From an uncultured Caulobacterales bacterium (lineage in GTDB: Bacteria > Pseudomonadota > Alphaproteobacteria > Caulobacterales > Caulobacteraceae): a stretch of 33,238 nucleotides of DNA. The notes beneath the pieces were generated by a model, which was not told where the DNA came from, searched no databases, and saw nothing but the letters and a program-made list of their open reading frames with translations. The DNA lies in contig CAIOHT010000032.1 of assembly GCA_903858185.1 (NCBI GenBank), forward strand, positions 1 through 33,238. The letters are read 5' to 3'. Shown piece after piece: positions 21,922-29,372 of the stretch (positions are counted from its first letter, which is position 1; the number at the start of each line of letters is the position of its first letter). The translations under genes and the position numbers were made by a program.

Positions 21922-22844
21922 CGGACGTCTTCGATCCGGCGAAGCGCTCCGCCGTGATGCGCCGGGTCAAGGACCGCGACACCGGACCGGAGAAGACCGT
22001 TCGCCGCCTGCTGACGGCGCTCGGCGTCCGCTACCGCCTTCACCGCAAGGATCTGGCCGGCAAACCGGACATCGTCATGGCCGGGCGCCGGCTGGTGATC
22101 CTCGTCCACGGCTGCTTCTGGCACGGCCACGACTGCGCCCGCGGCGCGCGCGTTCCGAAGGTCAACCGCGACTACTGGCTGACCAAGGTCGGCCGGAATC
22201 GGGAGCGGGACGTCGGCAACCGCACAGCGCTGGAGGCATCCGGCTGGCGGGTGGAGACGATCTGGGAGTGCGAACTGAAGGACGAGGCCGCCCTCAGGGA
22301 GCGGCTGGCGCGGATGCTGGACGCACGGGGACATGTACCAACGGTACGTGTCCCCTGGGACTTACGCCGCCTTGCGCGCTTCCGCGCCCGCCAGAGCGGC
22401 ATCGAGCGCCGCATAGAGCTGCGCCGGATCGATCGGCTTGGCCACATGGCCGGTCATTCCGGCGGCGCGACAGGCCTCCCAGTCCCGCTCGGTAGCCGAG
22501 GCGGTAATCGCGATCACCGGCACGGTCTGGTTCGGACCGACCTCGGCGCGCAGGCGCCGCGTGGCTTCCCGACCGTCCATGTCCGGCATGTAGACGTCCA
22601 TCAGGACGACATCGAAGACCTCGTGCGCGAGCCGTTCCAGTCCCTCTTCGGCCGAGGCGGCGGTTTCCGGCACAATGCCAAGCGGGGCCAGCACAAGAGC
22701 GATCGCCTGACGGTTCACCGCATGGTCGTCGACCACGAGAACCCGCGCCTCGACGGCGTCCGGCGCCCGGGCCGCGGCCGGGGCCTCGGCGGCCGGGAGA
22801 GTCAGGGCGACGGTGAATACAGCCCCCTCGCGGGGTGCGCTTGA
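21918..22844 (+). CDS. vsr: very short patch repair (Vsr) endonuclease, with long C-terminal readthrough frame
   Basis: The first 135 or so residues are a complete Vsr endonuclease, which nicks DNA next to T:G mismatches that arise by deamination of 5-methylcytosine. It has DPAKRSAVMRRVKDRDTGPE at the start, PDIVM with Asp51, and the motif VHGCFWHGHDC with His64, His69 and Zn ligands Cys66, His71 and Cys73, plus Cys118. These match the numbering of E. coli Vsr. Vsr proteins usually stop near residue 135-150. Here the frame runs 308 residues, through a hairpin repeat (22327-22355) and then antisense to the last 480 bases of the histidine kinase gene; that part is Arg/Gly/His-rich and not protein-like. 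The GTG start overlaps the monooxygenase stop. The true end of the protein is doubtful. Confidence 0.85.
   Translation: MTDVFDPAKRSAVMRRVKDRDTGPEKTVRRLLTALGVRYRLHRKDLAGKPDIVMAGRRLVILVHGCFWHGHDCARGARVPKVNRDYWLTKVGRNRERDVGNRTALEASGWRVETIWECELKDEAALRERLARMLDARGHVPTVRVPWDLRRLARFRARQSGIERRIELRRIDRLGHMAGHSGGATGLPVPLGSRGGNRDHRHGLVRTDLGAQAPRGFPTVHVRHVDVHQDDIEDLVREPFQSLFGRGGGFRHNAKRGQHKSDRLTVHRMVVDHENPRLDGVRRPGRGRGLGGRESQGDGEYSPLAGCA
22327..22355. repeat. dispersed hairpin repeat, copy 2
   Basis: GGGGACATGTACC (22327-22339), loop AAC, GGTACGTGTCCCC (22343-22355). The arms pair in 12 of 13 positions. It is a close relative of the repeat at 14084-14112, and like it lies between convergent genes. It sits just after the codons for the last expected Vsr residues and eight bases before the end of the histidine kinase gene. 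Confidence 0.75.
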
Positions 22845-24101
22845 TGCGGTCAGGTCGCCGCCCATCAGGCGGGCGAGTTCACGGCTGATGGCCAGGCCAA
22901 GGCCCGAGCCGCCATGCTTGCGCGCAGTGCCGGCGTCCAGCTGGTCAAACGGCGTGAACAGTCGGTCCACCTGATCGGGGGTCATACCCGGGCCGGTGTC
23001 AGCCACGGCCACCCCCAGCGCCCATCCGTCGCCGGCGGCGCGATCGGCCGACAGCCGCAGGGTGATCGAACCCTCGGCGGTGAACTTCAGGGCATTGGAG
23101 ATCAGGTTGTTGAGCACCTGGCGGATCCGGGTCGGGTCACCCTCGACCCACTCCGGCAGGCTGCGGGCGCCCTCGACGCGGAGACGCAGACCCTTGGCGC
23201 GCGCTTCGGGTCGCCACATGCGCACCGCGTCGCTGATCAGGGCGCGCAGGTCGAACGCGACGCTCTCGACCTCCATCCGGCCGACCTCGATCTTCGACAG
23301 GTCCAGCAGATCGTCGAGCAGGCCGCGCATCATCTGGCCGGCGCTCCTGATCAGGCGCGCCTGGGCGCGACCCTGCCCCGGCGAGGTGCGTTCCAGTTCG
23401 GTCGCGCCGGCGAGGATGGCGCTGATCGGAGTGCGCAGTTCGTGGCTGATCATAGCCAGATAGGCCGACTTGGCCTCGACGGCCGCCTCGGCCTCGACGC
23501 GACGCCGGTCCGCCTCATCATTGGCGCGCATCTGGGCGCGGCGGGCCTCCTCGGTGCTGATCCAGGCGCCGATGATGTTGAGCATGATCAGTCCGATAGC
23601 GATCATCATCGTGGTCAGCAGTGGACCGGTGACCCGTCCGTAGTCGAGCATCGGCATGACCAGCAGGTACAGGCCATAAGGCGTTGCCGAAGCTGCGAAC
23701 GACAGGCGCGATCCCCGGCTGAGCGCGATCAGGTTGATCATCGCACTGGCGATCACGGCAACGCCGAGGGCCGGTCCATAGCCTGGCACGCTGATCCAGA
23801 GCGCCACGGCCAGACCACCGAACACCAGCGACCCGGGAAGGAAGAGGAACACCGCGACAGTCGCCGCTTCCGCCGGCGTCATGACAGGCTTGCGAAGCAG
23901 GCGGGGCGCGGCCCAGGCTTCAAGCAGCTGGGTCCCGATATAGGTCGCCGACCAGAACCAGATCATCCACCAGCCCAGCGCGAAATGCAGTCCGCCCGCG
24001 ACGATGACCGCCGTGGCGAGGCGCAGGGCGACATGGCGGCGCCGGGCTTTCGAAGAAACCTGAATGCCGAACCTGTCCGATGTTTCCATGGTCGTCGTCA
24101 C
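22362..24101 (-). CDS. hybrid histidine kinase with receiver domain
   Basis: A 579-residue sensor kinase. The N-terminal half has about five or six membrane helices (about 28-180) with short loops, so the signal is likely sensed within or near the membrane. A coiled-coil segment rich in Ala, Glu and Arg (181-210) leads to the HisKA domain with MISHELRTP (His220). The ATPase domain has an N-box NNLISNALKFT (about 331-341), G1 DTGPGM, and G2 GSGLGLAIS. A receiver domain follows from about 452 with VVDD (457-459), phospho-acceptor Asp502 in VLMDVYMPDMDG, Thr533 and Lys555. There is no HPt domain. The start is GTG 24101 or ATG 24089; GGGGGAA precedes the first. No partner regulator lies next to it. 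Confidence 0.92.
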   Translation of the reverse strand: MTTTMETSDRFGIQVSSKARRRHVALRLATAVIVAGGLHFALGWWMIWFWSATYIGTQLLEAWAAPRLLRKPVMTPAEAATVAVFLFLPGSLVFGGLAVALWISVPGYGPALGVAVIASAMINLIALSRGSRLSFAASATPYGLYLLVMPMLDYGRVTGPLLTTMMIAIGLIMLNIIGAWISTEEARRAQMRANDEADRRRVEAEAAVEAKSAYLAMISHELRTPISAILAGATELERTSPGQGRAQARLIRSAGQMMRGLLDDLLDLSKIEVGRMEVESVAFDLRALISDAVRMWRPEARAKGLRLRVEGARSLPEWVEGDPTRIRQVLNNLISNALKFTAEGSITLRLSADRAAGDGWALGVAVADTGPGMTPDQVDRLFTPFDQLDAGTARKHGGSGLGLAISRELARLMGGDLTASSAPREGAVFTVALTLPAAEAPAAARAPDAVEARVLVVDDHAVNRQAIALVLAPLGIVPETAASAEEGLERLAHEVFDVVLMDVYMPDMDGREATRRLRAEVGPNQTVPVIAITASATERDWEACRAAGMTGHVAKPIDPAQLYAALDAALAGAEARKAA

Positions 24102-24201
24102 ACCGTTGTTCCCCCGGTCTTCAGGAGAACATGGGCCGCTCTCCCTAAGACTCGGTGAAAGAACACCGCTCTCCGAGACGGTTAACTGGCGTAACGAGCG
24201 C

Positions 24202-24675
24202 CTACCCCCCCGAAATGGGCGCCTCGACCACCACCTCGGTCTTCACCGAACTGGCGATGAAGCAGTCCTCGTGCGCCGCGTGGTGCAGGGTTTCGAGCTG
24301 CTGCGCGGTCGGGGCCGGGCCGTCAAAGCGGATGTCAGGACGCAGCGTGACCCTGGTCAGGGCGATCTTGCCCTCGGCGGTCTTGCGCATGACGCCATGG
24401 GCCTCGTCGCGGTAGGCGGTCACCACCCAGCCGGCCTCGCGGGCTTTGTGCAGAAAGGTCAGCATGTGGCAGTTGCTGAGGGCGGCGACCAGAAGCTCCT
24501 CCGGATCAACCGCCTCGGCCACCGACCAGGGCAACGGCACCACGCTTGGCGAGGAGGAGGCCGGAATGGTGATCCCGCCGTCGAACGCGACAGTGTGGCC
24601 GCGCGAGTAGCGCCCGGCGACGAAGTCTTCGCCGGGCTTGAGCGTCCAGTCGATCGTCGCGGTATAGCCGGCCAT
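24202..24675 (-). CDS. OsmC family protein
   Basis: A 157-residue OsmC/Ohr-superfamily protein. The two catalytic cysteines of the peroxidase type are in LSNCHMLTFL and EDCFIASSVKTEV. The first part (GHTVAFDGGITIPASSSPSV) is typical of the OsmC/YhfA branch with an extended loop rather than strict Ohr. It would reduce organic hydroperoxides using a dithiol partner. The ATG overlaps the stop of the acyl-CoA dehydrogenase gene as TGATG, so it is translationally coupled. It is the last gene of the likely MerR-acyl-CoA dehydrogenase operon, in line with protection from lipid peroxides. Confidence 0.9.
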   Translation of the reverse strand: MAGYTATIDWTLKPGEDFVAGRYSRGHTVAFDGGITIPASSSPSVVPLPWSVAEAVDPEELLVAALSNCHMLTFLHKAREAGWVVTAYRDEAHGVMRKTAEGKIALTRVTLRPDIRFDGPAPTAQQLETLHHAAHEDCFIASSVKTEVVVEAPISGG

Positions 24676-25838
24676 CAGAGCGTCCGGGCGATCAGAACCT
24701 TCATGATCTCATTGGTGCCGCCGTAGATCCGCTGGACGCGGCTGTCGCGGTACATGCGCGCGATCGGATACTCCGACATGTAGCCGAAGCCGCCGTAGAG
24801 CTGCAGGCAGCGGTCGATGATCTTGTTCTCGAGATCGGTGACCCAGTATTTCGCCATCGACGCGGTCGACGCGTCCAGCTTGCCCTTCAGGTGCTGCTCG
24901 ATGCAGTGGTCGACGAACACGCGGGCGATGGTCGCCTCGGTCTTGCACTCCGCCAGCACGAACTGGGTGTTCTGGAAGTCGATGACCTTCTTGCCGAAGG
25001 CGCCGCGCTGCTTGACGTAGTCGATGGTCAGCTCGAGCGCCCGCTCGATCGTGGCGATGCCCTGGATGGCGATGTTCAACCGTTCCTGCGGCAGCTGGCC
25101 CATCAGCTGGAAGAAGCCGTGGCCTTCGCCCTGGCCCAGCAGGTTGGCCGTCGGCACCCGCACGTCATTGAAGAACAGCTCCGACGTGTCGGCCGCCTCC
25201 ATGCCCAGCTTGTCGAGGTTGCGGCCGCGCTCGAAGCCCGGCGCGTTGTCGGTCTCGACCACCAGCAACGAGGTGCCGCGGGCGCCCTGGGTCGGGTCGG
25301 TCTTGCAGACCACCACGATCAGGTTGGCCGTCTGGCCGTTGGTGATGAAGGTCTTGGAGCCGTTGATGACGTACTCGTTGCCATCGAGCTTCGCGGTCGT
25401 CTTGATCCCCTGCAGGTCGGACCCGGCGCCCGGCTCGGTCATGGCGATGGCGCTGATCAGCTCGCAGGTCGCCATCTTCGGCAGCCAGCGCTGCTTCTGC
25501 TCCTCGGTGCCGTAGTTGAGGAAGTAGTGGGCGACGATGGCGTTGTGCAGTGACAGGCCGAAACCGTCGACGCCCTTGGCCCCCAGCTGCTCCATGAGGA
25601 TCACTTCATGGCGGTAGTCGCCGCCCATGCCGCCATATTCCTCGGGAATCGACAGGCAGGAGAGGCCGGCTTCCGCAGACTCGGTCCAGAAGGCGCGCTC
25701 CACCACCCCGGCCTCGCGCCACTGGGCGACCCGTGATTCCGGCGCCTTCTCCTCGAAGAACCGGCCGACGGAGTCGTTGAAGATGACGATCTCTTCGTCA
25801 GCCAGCGAGGGGGTGCGGTCGAGATTGAGAACGCCCAT
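24675..25838 (-). CDS. acyl-CoA dehydrogenase, long-chain (LCAD) type
   Basis: A 387-residue acyl-CoA dehydrogenase. Key parts are IAMTEPGAGSDLQGI (FAD/substrate loop), TFITNGQTANLIVVV, YVKQRGAFGKKV, and QLYGGFGYMSEYPIARMYRD. The usual catalytic glutamate in the YEGT motif is replaced by glycine (Gly373 in YGGTNEI). Glu252 in QLPQERL lies where the catalytic glutamate of long-chain acyl-CoA dehydrogenase is found. The match with LCAD continues through the following helix. The start at 25838 overlaps the stop of the next gene upstream as TGATG. The frame is open further upstream, but that part is antisense or out of frame to a real gene. Confidence 0.92.
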   Translation of the reverse strand: MGVLNLDRTPSLADEEIVIFNDSVGRFFEEKAPESRVAQWREAGVVERAFWTESAEAGLSCLSIPEEYGGMGGDYRHEVILMEQLGAKGVDGFGLSLHNAIVAHYFLNYGTEEQKQRWLPKMATCELISAIAMTEPGAGSDLQGIKTTAKLDGNEYVINGSKTFITNGQTANLIVVVCKTDPTQGARGTSLLVVETDNAPGFERGRNLDKLGMEAADTSELFFNDVRVPTANLLGQGEGHGFFQLMGQLPQERLNIAIQGIATIERALELTIDYVKQRGAFGKKVIDFQNTQFVLAECKTEATIARVFVDHCIEQHLKGKLDASTASMAKYWVTDLENKIIDRCLQLYGGFGYMSEYPIARMYRDSRVQRIYGGTNEIMKVLIARTL

Positions 25839-27628
25839 CAGAAGGCCTCCGCAGGAATGGACATCATGTTGGCCGAACCGGCCTTGAGCTTGGTCAGGTG
25901 CGCGCCCGCGTCCGGCAGGATGCGTTCGAGGAAGTACTGACCGACGGAAATCTTGCTGGCGTAGAAGGGATCGGTGTCGCCGGCCGCGATCTTCGCCAGC
26001 GAGACCCGGGCCATCAGCGCCCACATGTAGGCGAGGCCGGTGATGCCGAAGAGATGCATGTAGTCGGTCGAGGCGGCGCCGGCGTTGTCCGGATTGGCCA
26101 GGCCGTTCTGCATCAGCCACATGGTGCCGTCCTGCAGCTGGGCCTTGGTCGAGGCGAGGCCGTCGAGGAAGGGTTTCAGCTGCGGATCGGCGGCGTTCTC
26201 CTCGACGAAGGCATCGATTTCGGCGAAGAAGCTCATCACCGCACGCCCGCCGTTGGCTGCGAGTTTGCGGCCAACGAGATCCAGCGCCTGAACACCGTTG
26301 GTGCCCTCGTAGATCAGGGCGATGCGGCAGTCGCGCAGGTACTGGCTGGCGGGAAAGTGCTCGGTGAAGCCGCTGCCGCCGTGGACCTGCATGCCGTCGA
26401 CGCAGGCCTTGAAGCCCTTGTCGGTCAGATAGCCTTTCAGCACCGGGGTCAGCAGACCCATGTAGTCGTTGGCCTTCTGGCGCACCGCCTCGTCGGCATG
26501 GGCGTGCGCCAGATCGCCGTGCAGGGCTGTCCAGAACAGGAAGGCGCGACCGCCCTCGATGACCGAACGACTATCGAGCAGCATGCGACGCACATCGGGA
26601 TGCACGAGAATCGGATCGGCCGGACCGTCCGGATTCTTCGGTCCGGTCAGGGACCGACCCTGCAGCCGGTCCTTGGCGAAATCGCGGGCGGCCTGATAGG
26701 CGGCCTCGCCCTGCGCGATGCCCTGCAGACCAACGCCGATACGGGCCTCGTTCATCATCACGAACATGATGCGCAGGCCGCTGTTTTCTTCGCCGATCAG
26801 ATAGCCCTCGGCATCCTCGTACTGCATCACGCATGTCGCGTTGCCGTGGATGCCCATCTTCTCTTCGAGGCCGACGCACTTGACGCCCTCGTTGCGCGGA
26901 CCGACCGACCCGTCCGGGTTGGGCAGGTGCTTGGGCACGATGAACAGGCTGATGCCCTTCACCCCGGCCGGCGCGCCCTCAATGCGGGCCAGCACCAGGT
27001 GGACGATATTGTCCGCCATGTCGTGCTCGCCGGCGCTGATCCAGATCTTCTGGCCGCTGATGCGATAGCTGCCGTCCGCCTGGGGAACCGCCTTGGTGCG
27101 CAGCAGGCCCAGATCCGTGCCGCAGTGCGGCTCGGTCAGGTTCATGGTGCCGGTCCACTCGCCGGAGACCATCTTGGGCAGATAGGTCTGCTTCTGGACG
27201 TCGCTGCCGCCGGTGTGGATCGCCGAATAGGCGCCGTGCGCGAGGCCCGGGTACATCGAGAAGGCCATGTTGGCCGAACTCGACATCTCGCTGAACGACA
27301 GGTTCACGACATGCGGCAGGCCCTGGCCGCCATAGGCGGGATCAGAGCCGAGACCTGTCCAGCCGCCGGCGCAGAGCTGCTTGTAGGCCTCTCTGAACCC
27401 CGACGGCGTCCTGACGGTGAAGTCCGGACTCCACTGGCAGCCCTGCTTGTCCCCGACGGCGTTCAGTGGCGCGAGAACCTCGCCGGTAAACCGCGCGGCC
27501 TCCTCGATGATCTGCTCGACGACGTCCATCGAGGCGTCGGCGAAGGCGGGCAGATCGGCGTAGCGGTCGATCTCCAGCACCTCGCGCAGGAGGAACACGT
27601 GCTCACGAGCCGGCGGCTGATAGGCCAT
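25838..27628 (-). CDS. large acyl-CoA dehydrogenase with C-terminal extension
   Basis: A 596-residue acyl-CoA dehydrogenase of the long FadE-like group that carries an extra C-terminal domain. N-terminal helices run from about 1 to 155, then MNLTEPHCGTDLG (FAD/substrate loop, about 162-174), GQKIWISAGEHDMADNIVHL, and the acyl-CoA-binding helices around residue 300. The catalytic glutamate is Glu441 in LIYEGTNGVQA. The extra C-terminal 130 residues are helical with Leu and Met repeats and may cover the active-site side in the dimer, as in ACAD9/VLCAD-like proteins. It is the first dehydrogenase of the operon and is followed directly by the LCAD-type gene. Substrates are likely long-chain acyl-CoAs; exact specificity is unknown. 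Confidence 0.92.
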   Translation of the reverse strand: MAYQPPAREHVFLLREVLEIDRYADLPAFADASMDVVEQIIEEAARFTGEVLAPLNAVGDKQGCQWSPDFTVRTPSGFREAYKQLCAGGWTGLGSDPAYGGQGLPHVVNLSFSEMSSSANMAFSMYPGLAHGAYSAIHTGGSDVQKQTYLPKMVSGEWTGTMNLTEPHCGTDLGLLRTKAVPQADGSYRISGQKIWISAGEHDMADNIVHLVLARIEGAPAGVKGISLFIVPKHLPNPDGSVGPRNEGVKCVGLEEKMGIHGNATCVMQYEDAEGYLIGEENSGLRIMFVMMNEARIGVGLQGIAQGEAAYQAARDFAKDRLQGRSLTGPKNPDGPADPILVHPDVRRMLLDSRSVIEGGRAFLFWTALHGDLAHAHADEAVRQKANDYMGLLTPVLKGYLTDKGFKACVDGMQVHGGSGFTEHFPASQYLRDCRIALIYEGTNGVQALDLVGRKLAANGGRAVMSFFAEIDAFVEENAADPQLKPFLDGLASTKAQLQDGTMWLMQNGLANPDNAGAASTDYMHLFGITGLAYMWALMARVSLAKIAAGDTDPFYASKISVGQYFLERILPDAGAHLTKLKAGSANMMSIPAEAF

Positions 27629-27668
27629 TGGCGCTCCGTTGGATCGGGGTTCTTGTCAGTCAGGCCGG

Positions 27669-28151
27669 CTATTTGGCGCCGACCATCTCGCCGTGGCCGT
27701 CGAGTCGGGCGCGCAACATCTGGTCGTAGTCCGCCGCCTTGGGCAGCAGGTCCGGGCGCTTCTCCGCCAGGTGCTTCTCGATCCGGTCGCAGGCGGCCCG
27801 CAGTTCGTTGATCGCGCCTTCGATGTCTTCCCGCTGCTGTTCGAGGTCGACGATCTTCTCCTTGAATTTCTTCAGGGAGTGGGCGTTCTGCTGCATGGCC
27901 TCGTCATGCTCGCCATAGAGCTCGAGGATTTCGCGGATTTCCTGCAGGGACAGGCCAACGCGCTTGCCGCGCAGGATCAGGATCAGCCGGGCGCGGTCCT
28001 TGTAGGAATAGACCCGGTTCATCCCGTCACGTGCGGGCGTCAGCAGACCCTTGTCCTCGTAGAAGCGCAGCGCGCGAGGCGTGGCTTTGAACTCGGTGCA
28101 GAGCTGACGGATGGTGAAAGTACGCTCAGGACGACGCAGTTCGGTTGGCAT
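27669..28151 (-). CDS. MerR family transcriptional regulator (LiuR-like)
   Basis: A 160-residue regulator. The N-terminal winged helix-turn-helix reads FTIRQLCTEFKATPRALRFYEDKGLL, followed by the MerR helix RVYSYKDRARLILILRGKRVGLSLQEI. A long coiled coil with many Gln and Glu residues forms the dimer. No cysteines for metal binding are seen, so a metal role is unlikely. Placed at the start of an acyl-CoA dehydrogenase operon, it fits LiuR-type regulators, which control branched-chain amino acid and fatty acid breakdown in proteobacteria. The ATG at 28151 follows GGGAGGAAAAC; an ATG 21 bases upstream lacks this. An ACGT-containing palindrome lies 49 bases upstream. Confidence 0.85.
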   Translation of the reverse strand: MPTELRRPERTFTIRQLCTEFKATPRALRFYEDKGLLTPARDGMNRVYSYKDRARLILILRGKRVGLSLQEIREILELYGEHDEAMQQNAHSLKKFKEKIVDLEQQREDIEGAINELRAACDRIEKHLAEKRPDLLPKAADYDQMLRARLDGHGEMVGAK

Positions 28152-28199
28152 GTTTTCCTCCCGTGCCACCATTTTTGTTTTGCCAAGGCGTATATGCCC

Positions 28200-28215
28200 T
28201 TTACGTCAACGTCAA
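28200..28215. promoter_or_regulatory. LiuR-type operator
   Basis: TTTACGTCAACGTCAA is a near-perfect inverted repeat (TTnACGT, two central bases, ACGTnAA) in the spacer between the MerR gene and the divergent membrane protein gene. From memory, LiuR sites have the form TTnACGTnnACGTnAA. The site is about 50-65 bases upstream of the MerR start codon, in promoter range, so it may serve autoregulation and control of the whole downstream operon. Confidence 0.65.
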
Positions 28216-28283
28216 GACCCGGGTTTATGTGAAGATTACTCCTGATTGTGTTGTAGCCACGACTCGCGCAATATTCGCCCGCC

Positions 28284-28688
28284 ATGAATCACTGGGCGTT
28301 TCCAGCATTGCTGGCCCTCGCGGCCGTCGGAGCGGGGCTCCGGGGAGGCCCCGTCGAACGCGGCGGGGTCGCACTCTTTGTCGTAGCGGGTCTGGTCTGG
28401 CTGGCGGCCTATCTGATCTGGGGAGGCGTCGCCGCAGGCCTCTGGATGTTTGCAATCGACACGGCGGTTCTGCTGACGCTGATCAAGCTGGTCTGGCGTT
28501 CGCCCCGGCCCTGGCCGGTCTATGCCAGTGGCGTCCAGTTGCTGGTCGTCGCCGGCGACATCGCCTTCTGGGTGCGTCACGACCTGAATCTGGGTCTGCA
28601 CCTGCCCCTGCTGGCCGCGCTGCGGTTCAGCGCGGTCGCCATCCTGGCGACGAGCGCCTGGCTTCCGCCGAAGCACCGCAAGAAATAG
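28284..28688 (+). CDS. small multi-pass membrane protein of unknown function
   Basis: A 134-residue protein with about four membrane helices: WAFPALLALAAVGAGL, VALFVVAGLVWLAAYLIWG, IDTAVLLTLIKLVW, and PLLAALRFSAVAILATSAWL. The C-terminus is basic (PPKHRKK). No domain is recognised. It is divergent from the MerR gene and lies 38 bases before the S24 regulator gene. Confidence 0.65.
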   Translation: MNHWAFPALLALAAVGAGLRGGPVERGGVALFVVAGLVWLAAYLIWGGVAAGLWMFAIDTAVLLTLIKLVWRSPRPWPVYASGVQLLVVAGDIAFWVRHDLNLGLHLPLLAALRFSAVAILATSAWLPPKHRKK

Positions 28689-28690
28689 AT

Positions 28691-28720
28691 TTACTTTCCT
28701 ATTGATGGGATTATTTTCCT
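28691..28720. promoter_or_regulatory. AT-rich direct repeats before the S24 regulator
   Basis: TTACTTTCCT (28691-28700) and TTATTTTCCT (28711-28720) are direct repeats with one mismatch, exactly 20 bases apart, in a 38-base spacer of unusually low GC content. They end six bases before the ATG at 28727. This arrangement fits an operator for a regulator binding as a tandem dimer or a promoter with low-GC boxes. No Shine-Dalgarno sequence is seen, so the mRNA may be leaderless. Confidence 0.5.
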
Positions 28721-28726
28721 TTCATT

Positions 28727-29368
28727 ATGCGCCCGTCCCATTCCCAGATCTGGCACGCCATCGACCTTCTGGCCGCGCGGTTCGACATGACCGCGTCGGC
28801 GCTGGCGAAACTCGCGGGTCTGGACCCGACCAGCTTCAACCGGTCCAAGCGGGTCTCCAGCGATGCGGAGGCCCGTCCCCGCTGGCCCTCGACAGAAAGC
28901 CTCTCGAAGGTTCTGGAGGCGACCGGCGTCTCTTTCGCCGAGTTCGCCGCCCTGGCCGAGGGAGGCGGGCCGGCGGCGGTGCGCGGCGTGCCGCTGATCG
29001 GCTTCGCCCAGGCCGGGGACGACGGCTTCTTTGATGACGCGGGCTTCCCCGTGGGCCAGGGCTGGGACGAGATCGATTTCCCCGGCCTCGCCAGAGAAGG
29101 CGTCTACGCACTGGAGATCAGCGGCGACTCGATGGCGCCGGTCTATCGCGAGGGCGACCGCATCGTCGTCGACCCCGCCGGCTCCGAGCCACGGCGCGGC
29201 GACCGGGTGGTGGTCAAGACGGTCGCGGGCGAGGTTCTGGCCAAGGAGGTCGCCCGCATCTCCGCGCGCGCCATCGAGCTGAAGTCGCTCAACCCCGACT
29301 ATCCGGGCCGCACCCTGGAGCGGAAGGACGTCGCCTGGATCGCCCGCATCCTCTGGGCAAGCCAGTAG
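28727..29368 (+). CDS. HTH-S24 LexA-like transcriptional regulator
   Basis: A 213-residue regulator. The N-terminal 75 residues form a helix-turn-helix region (MTASALAKLAGLDPTSFNRSKR). The C-terminal domain is an S24 peptidase: GDSMAPVYREGDRIVVDP with catalytic Ser135, and GEVLAKEVARI with Lys173. Ala96-Gly97 in GFAQAGDDG is a normal self-cleavage site, which suggests RecA-dependent self-cleavage is possible. It resembles phage CI/LexA-like repressors but is on the chromosome without other phage genes. It may repress its own promoter through the repeats at 28691-28720. Confidence 0.85.
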   Translation: MRPSHSQIWHAIDLLAARFDMTASALAKLAGLDPTSFNRSKRVSSDAEARPRWPSTESLSKVLEATGVSFAEFAALAEGGGPAAVRGVPLIGFAQAGDDGFFDDAGFPVGQGWDEIDFPGLAREGVYALEISGDSMAPVYREGDRIVVDPAGSEPRRGDRVVVKTVAGEVLAKEVARISARAIELKSLNPDYPGRTLERKDVAWIARILWASQ

Positions 29369-29372
29369 CGGT

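Noticed and set aside
24148-24180. Weak hairpin after the OsmC gene with CGGTG/CACCG arms
   Set aside because: Only five paired bases and no T-tract on the minus strand; too weak for a terminator call.
25839-26120. Upstream continuation of the LCAD-type frame
   Set aside because: It overlaps the end of the large acyl-CoA dehydrogenase in another frame and is Arg-rich; the ATG at 25838 gives a normal N-terminus.
25898-27811. Open frame of 637 codons on the plus strand opposite the large acyl-CoA dehydrogenase
   Set aside because: Antisense shadow of a recognised enzyme; the protein is low-complexity without motifs.
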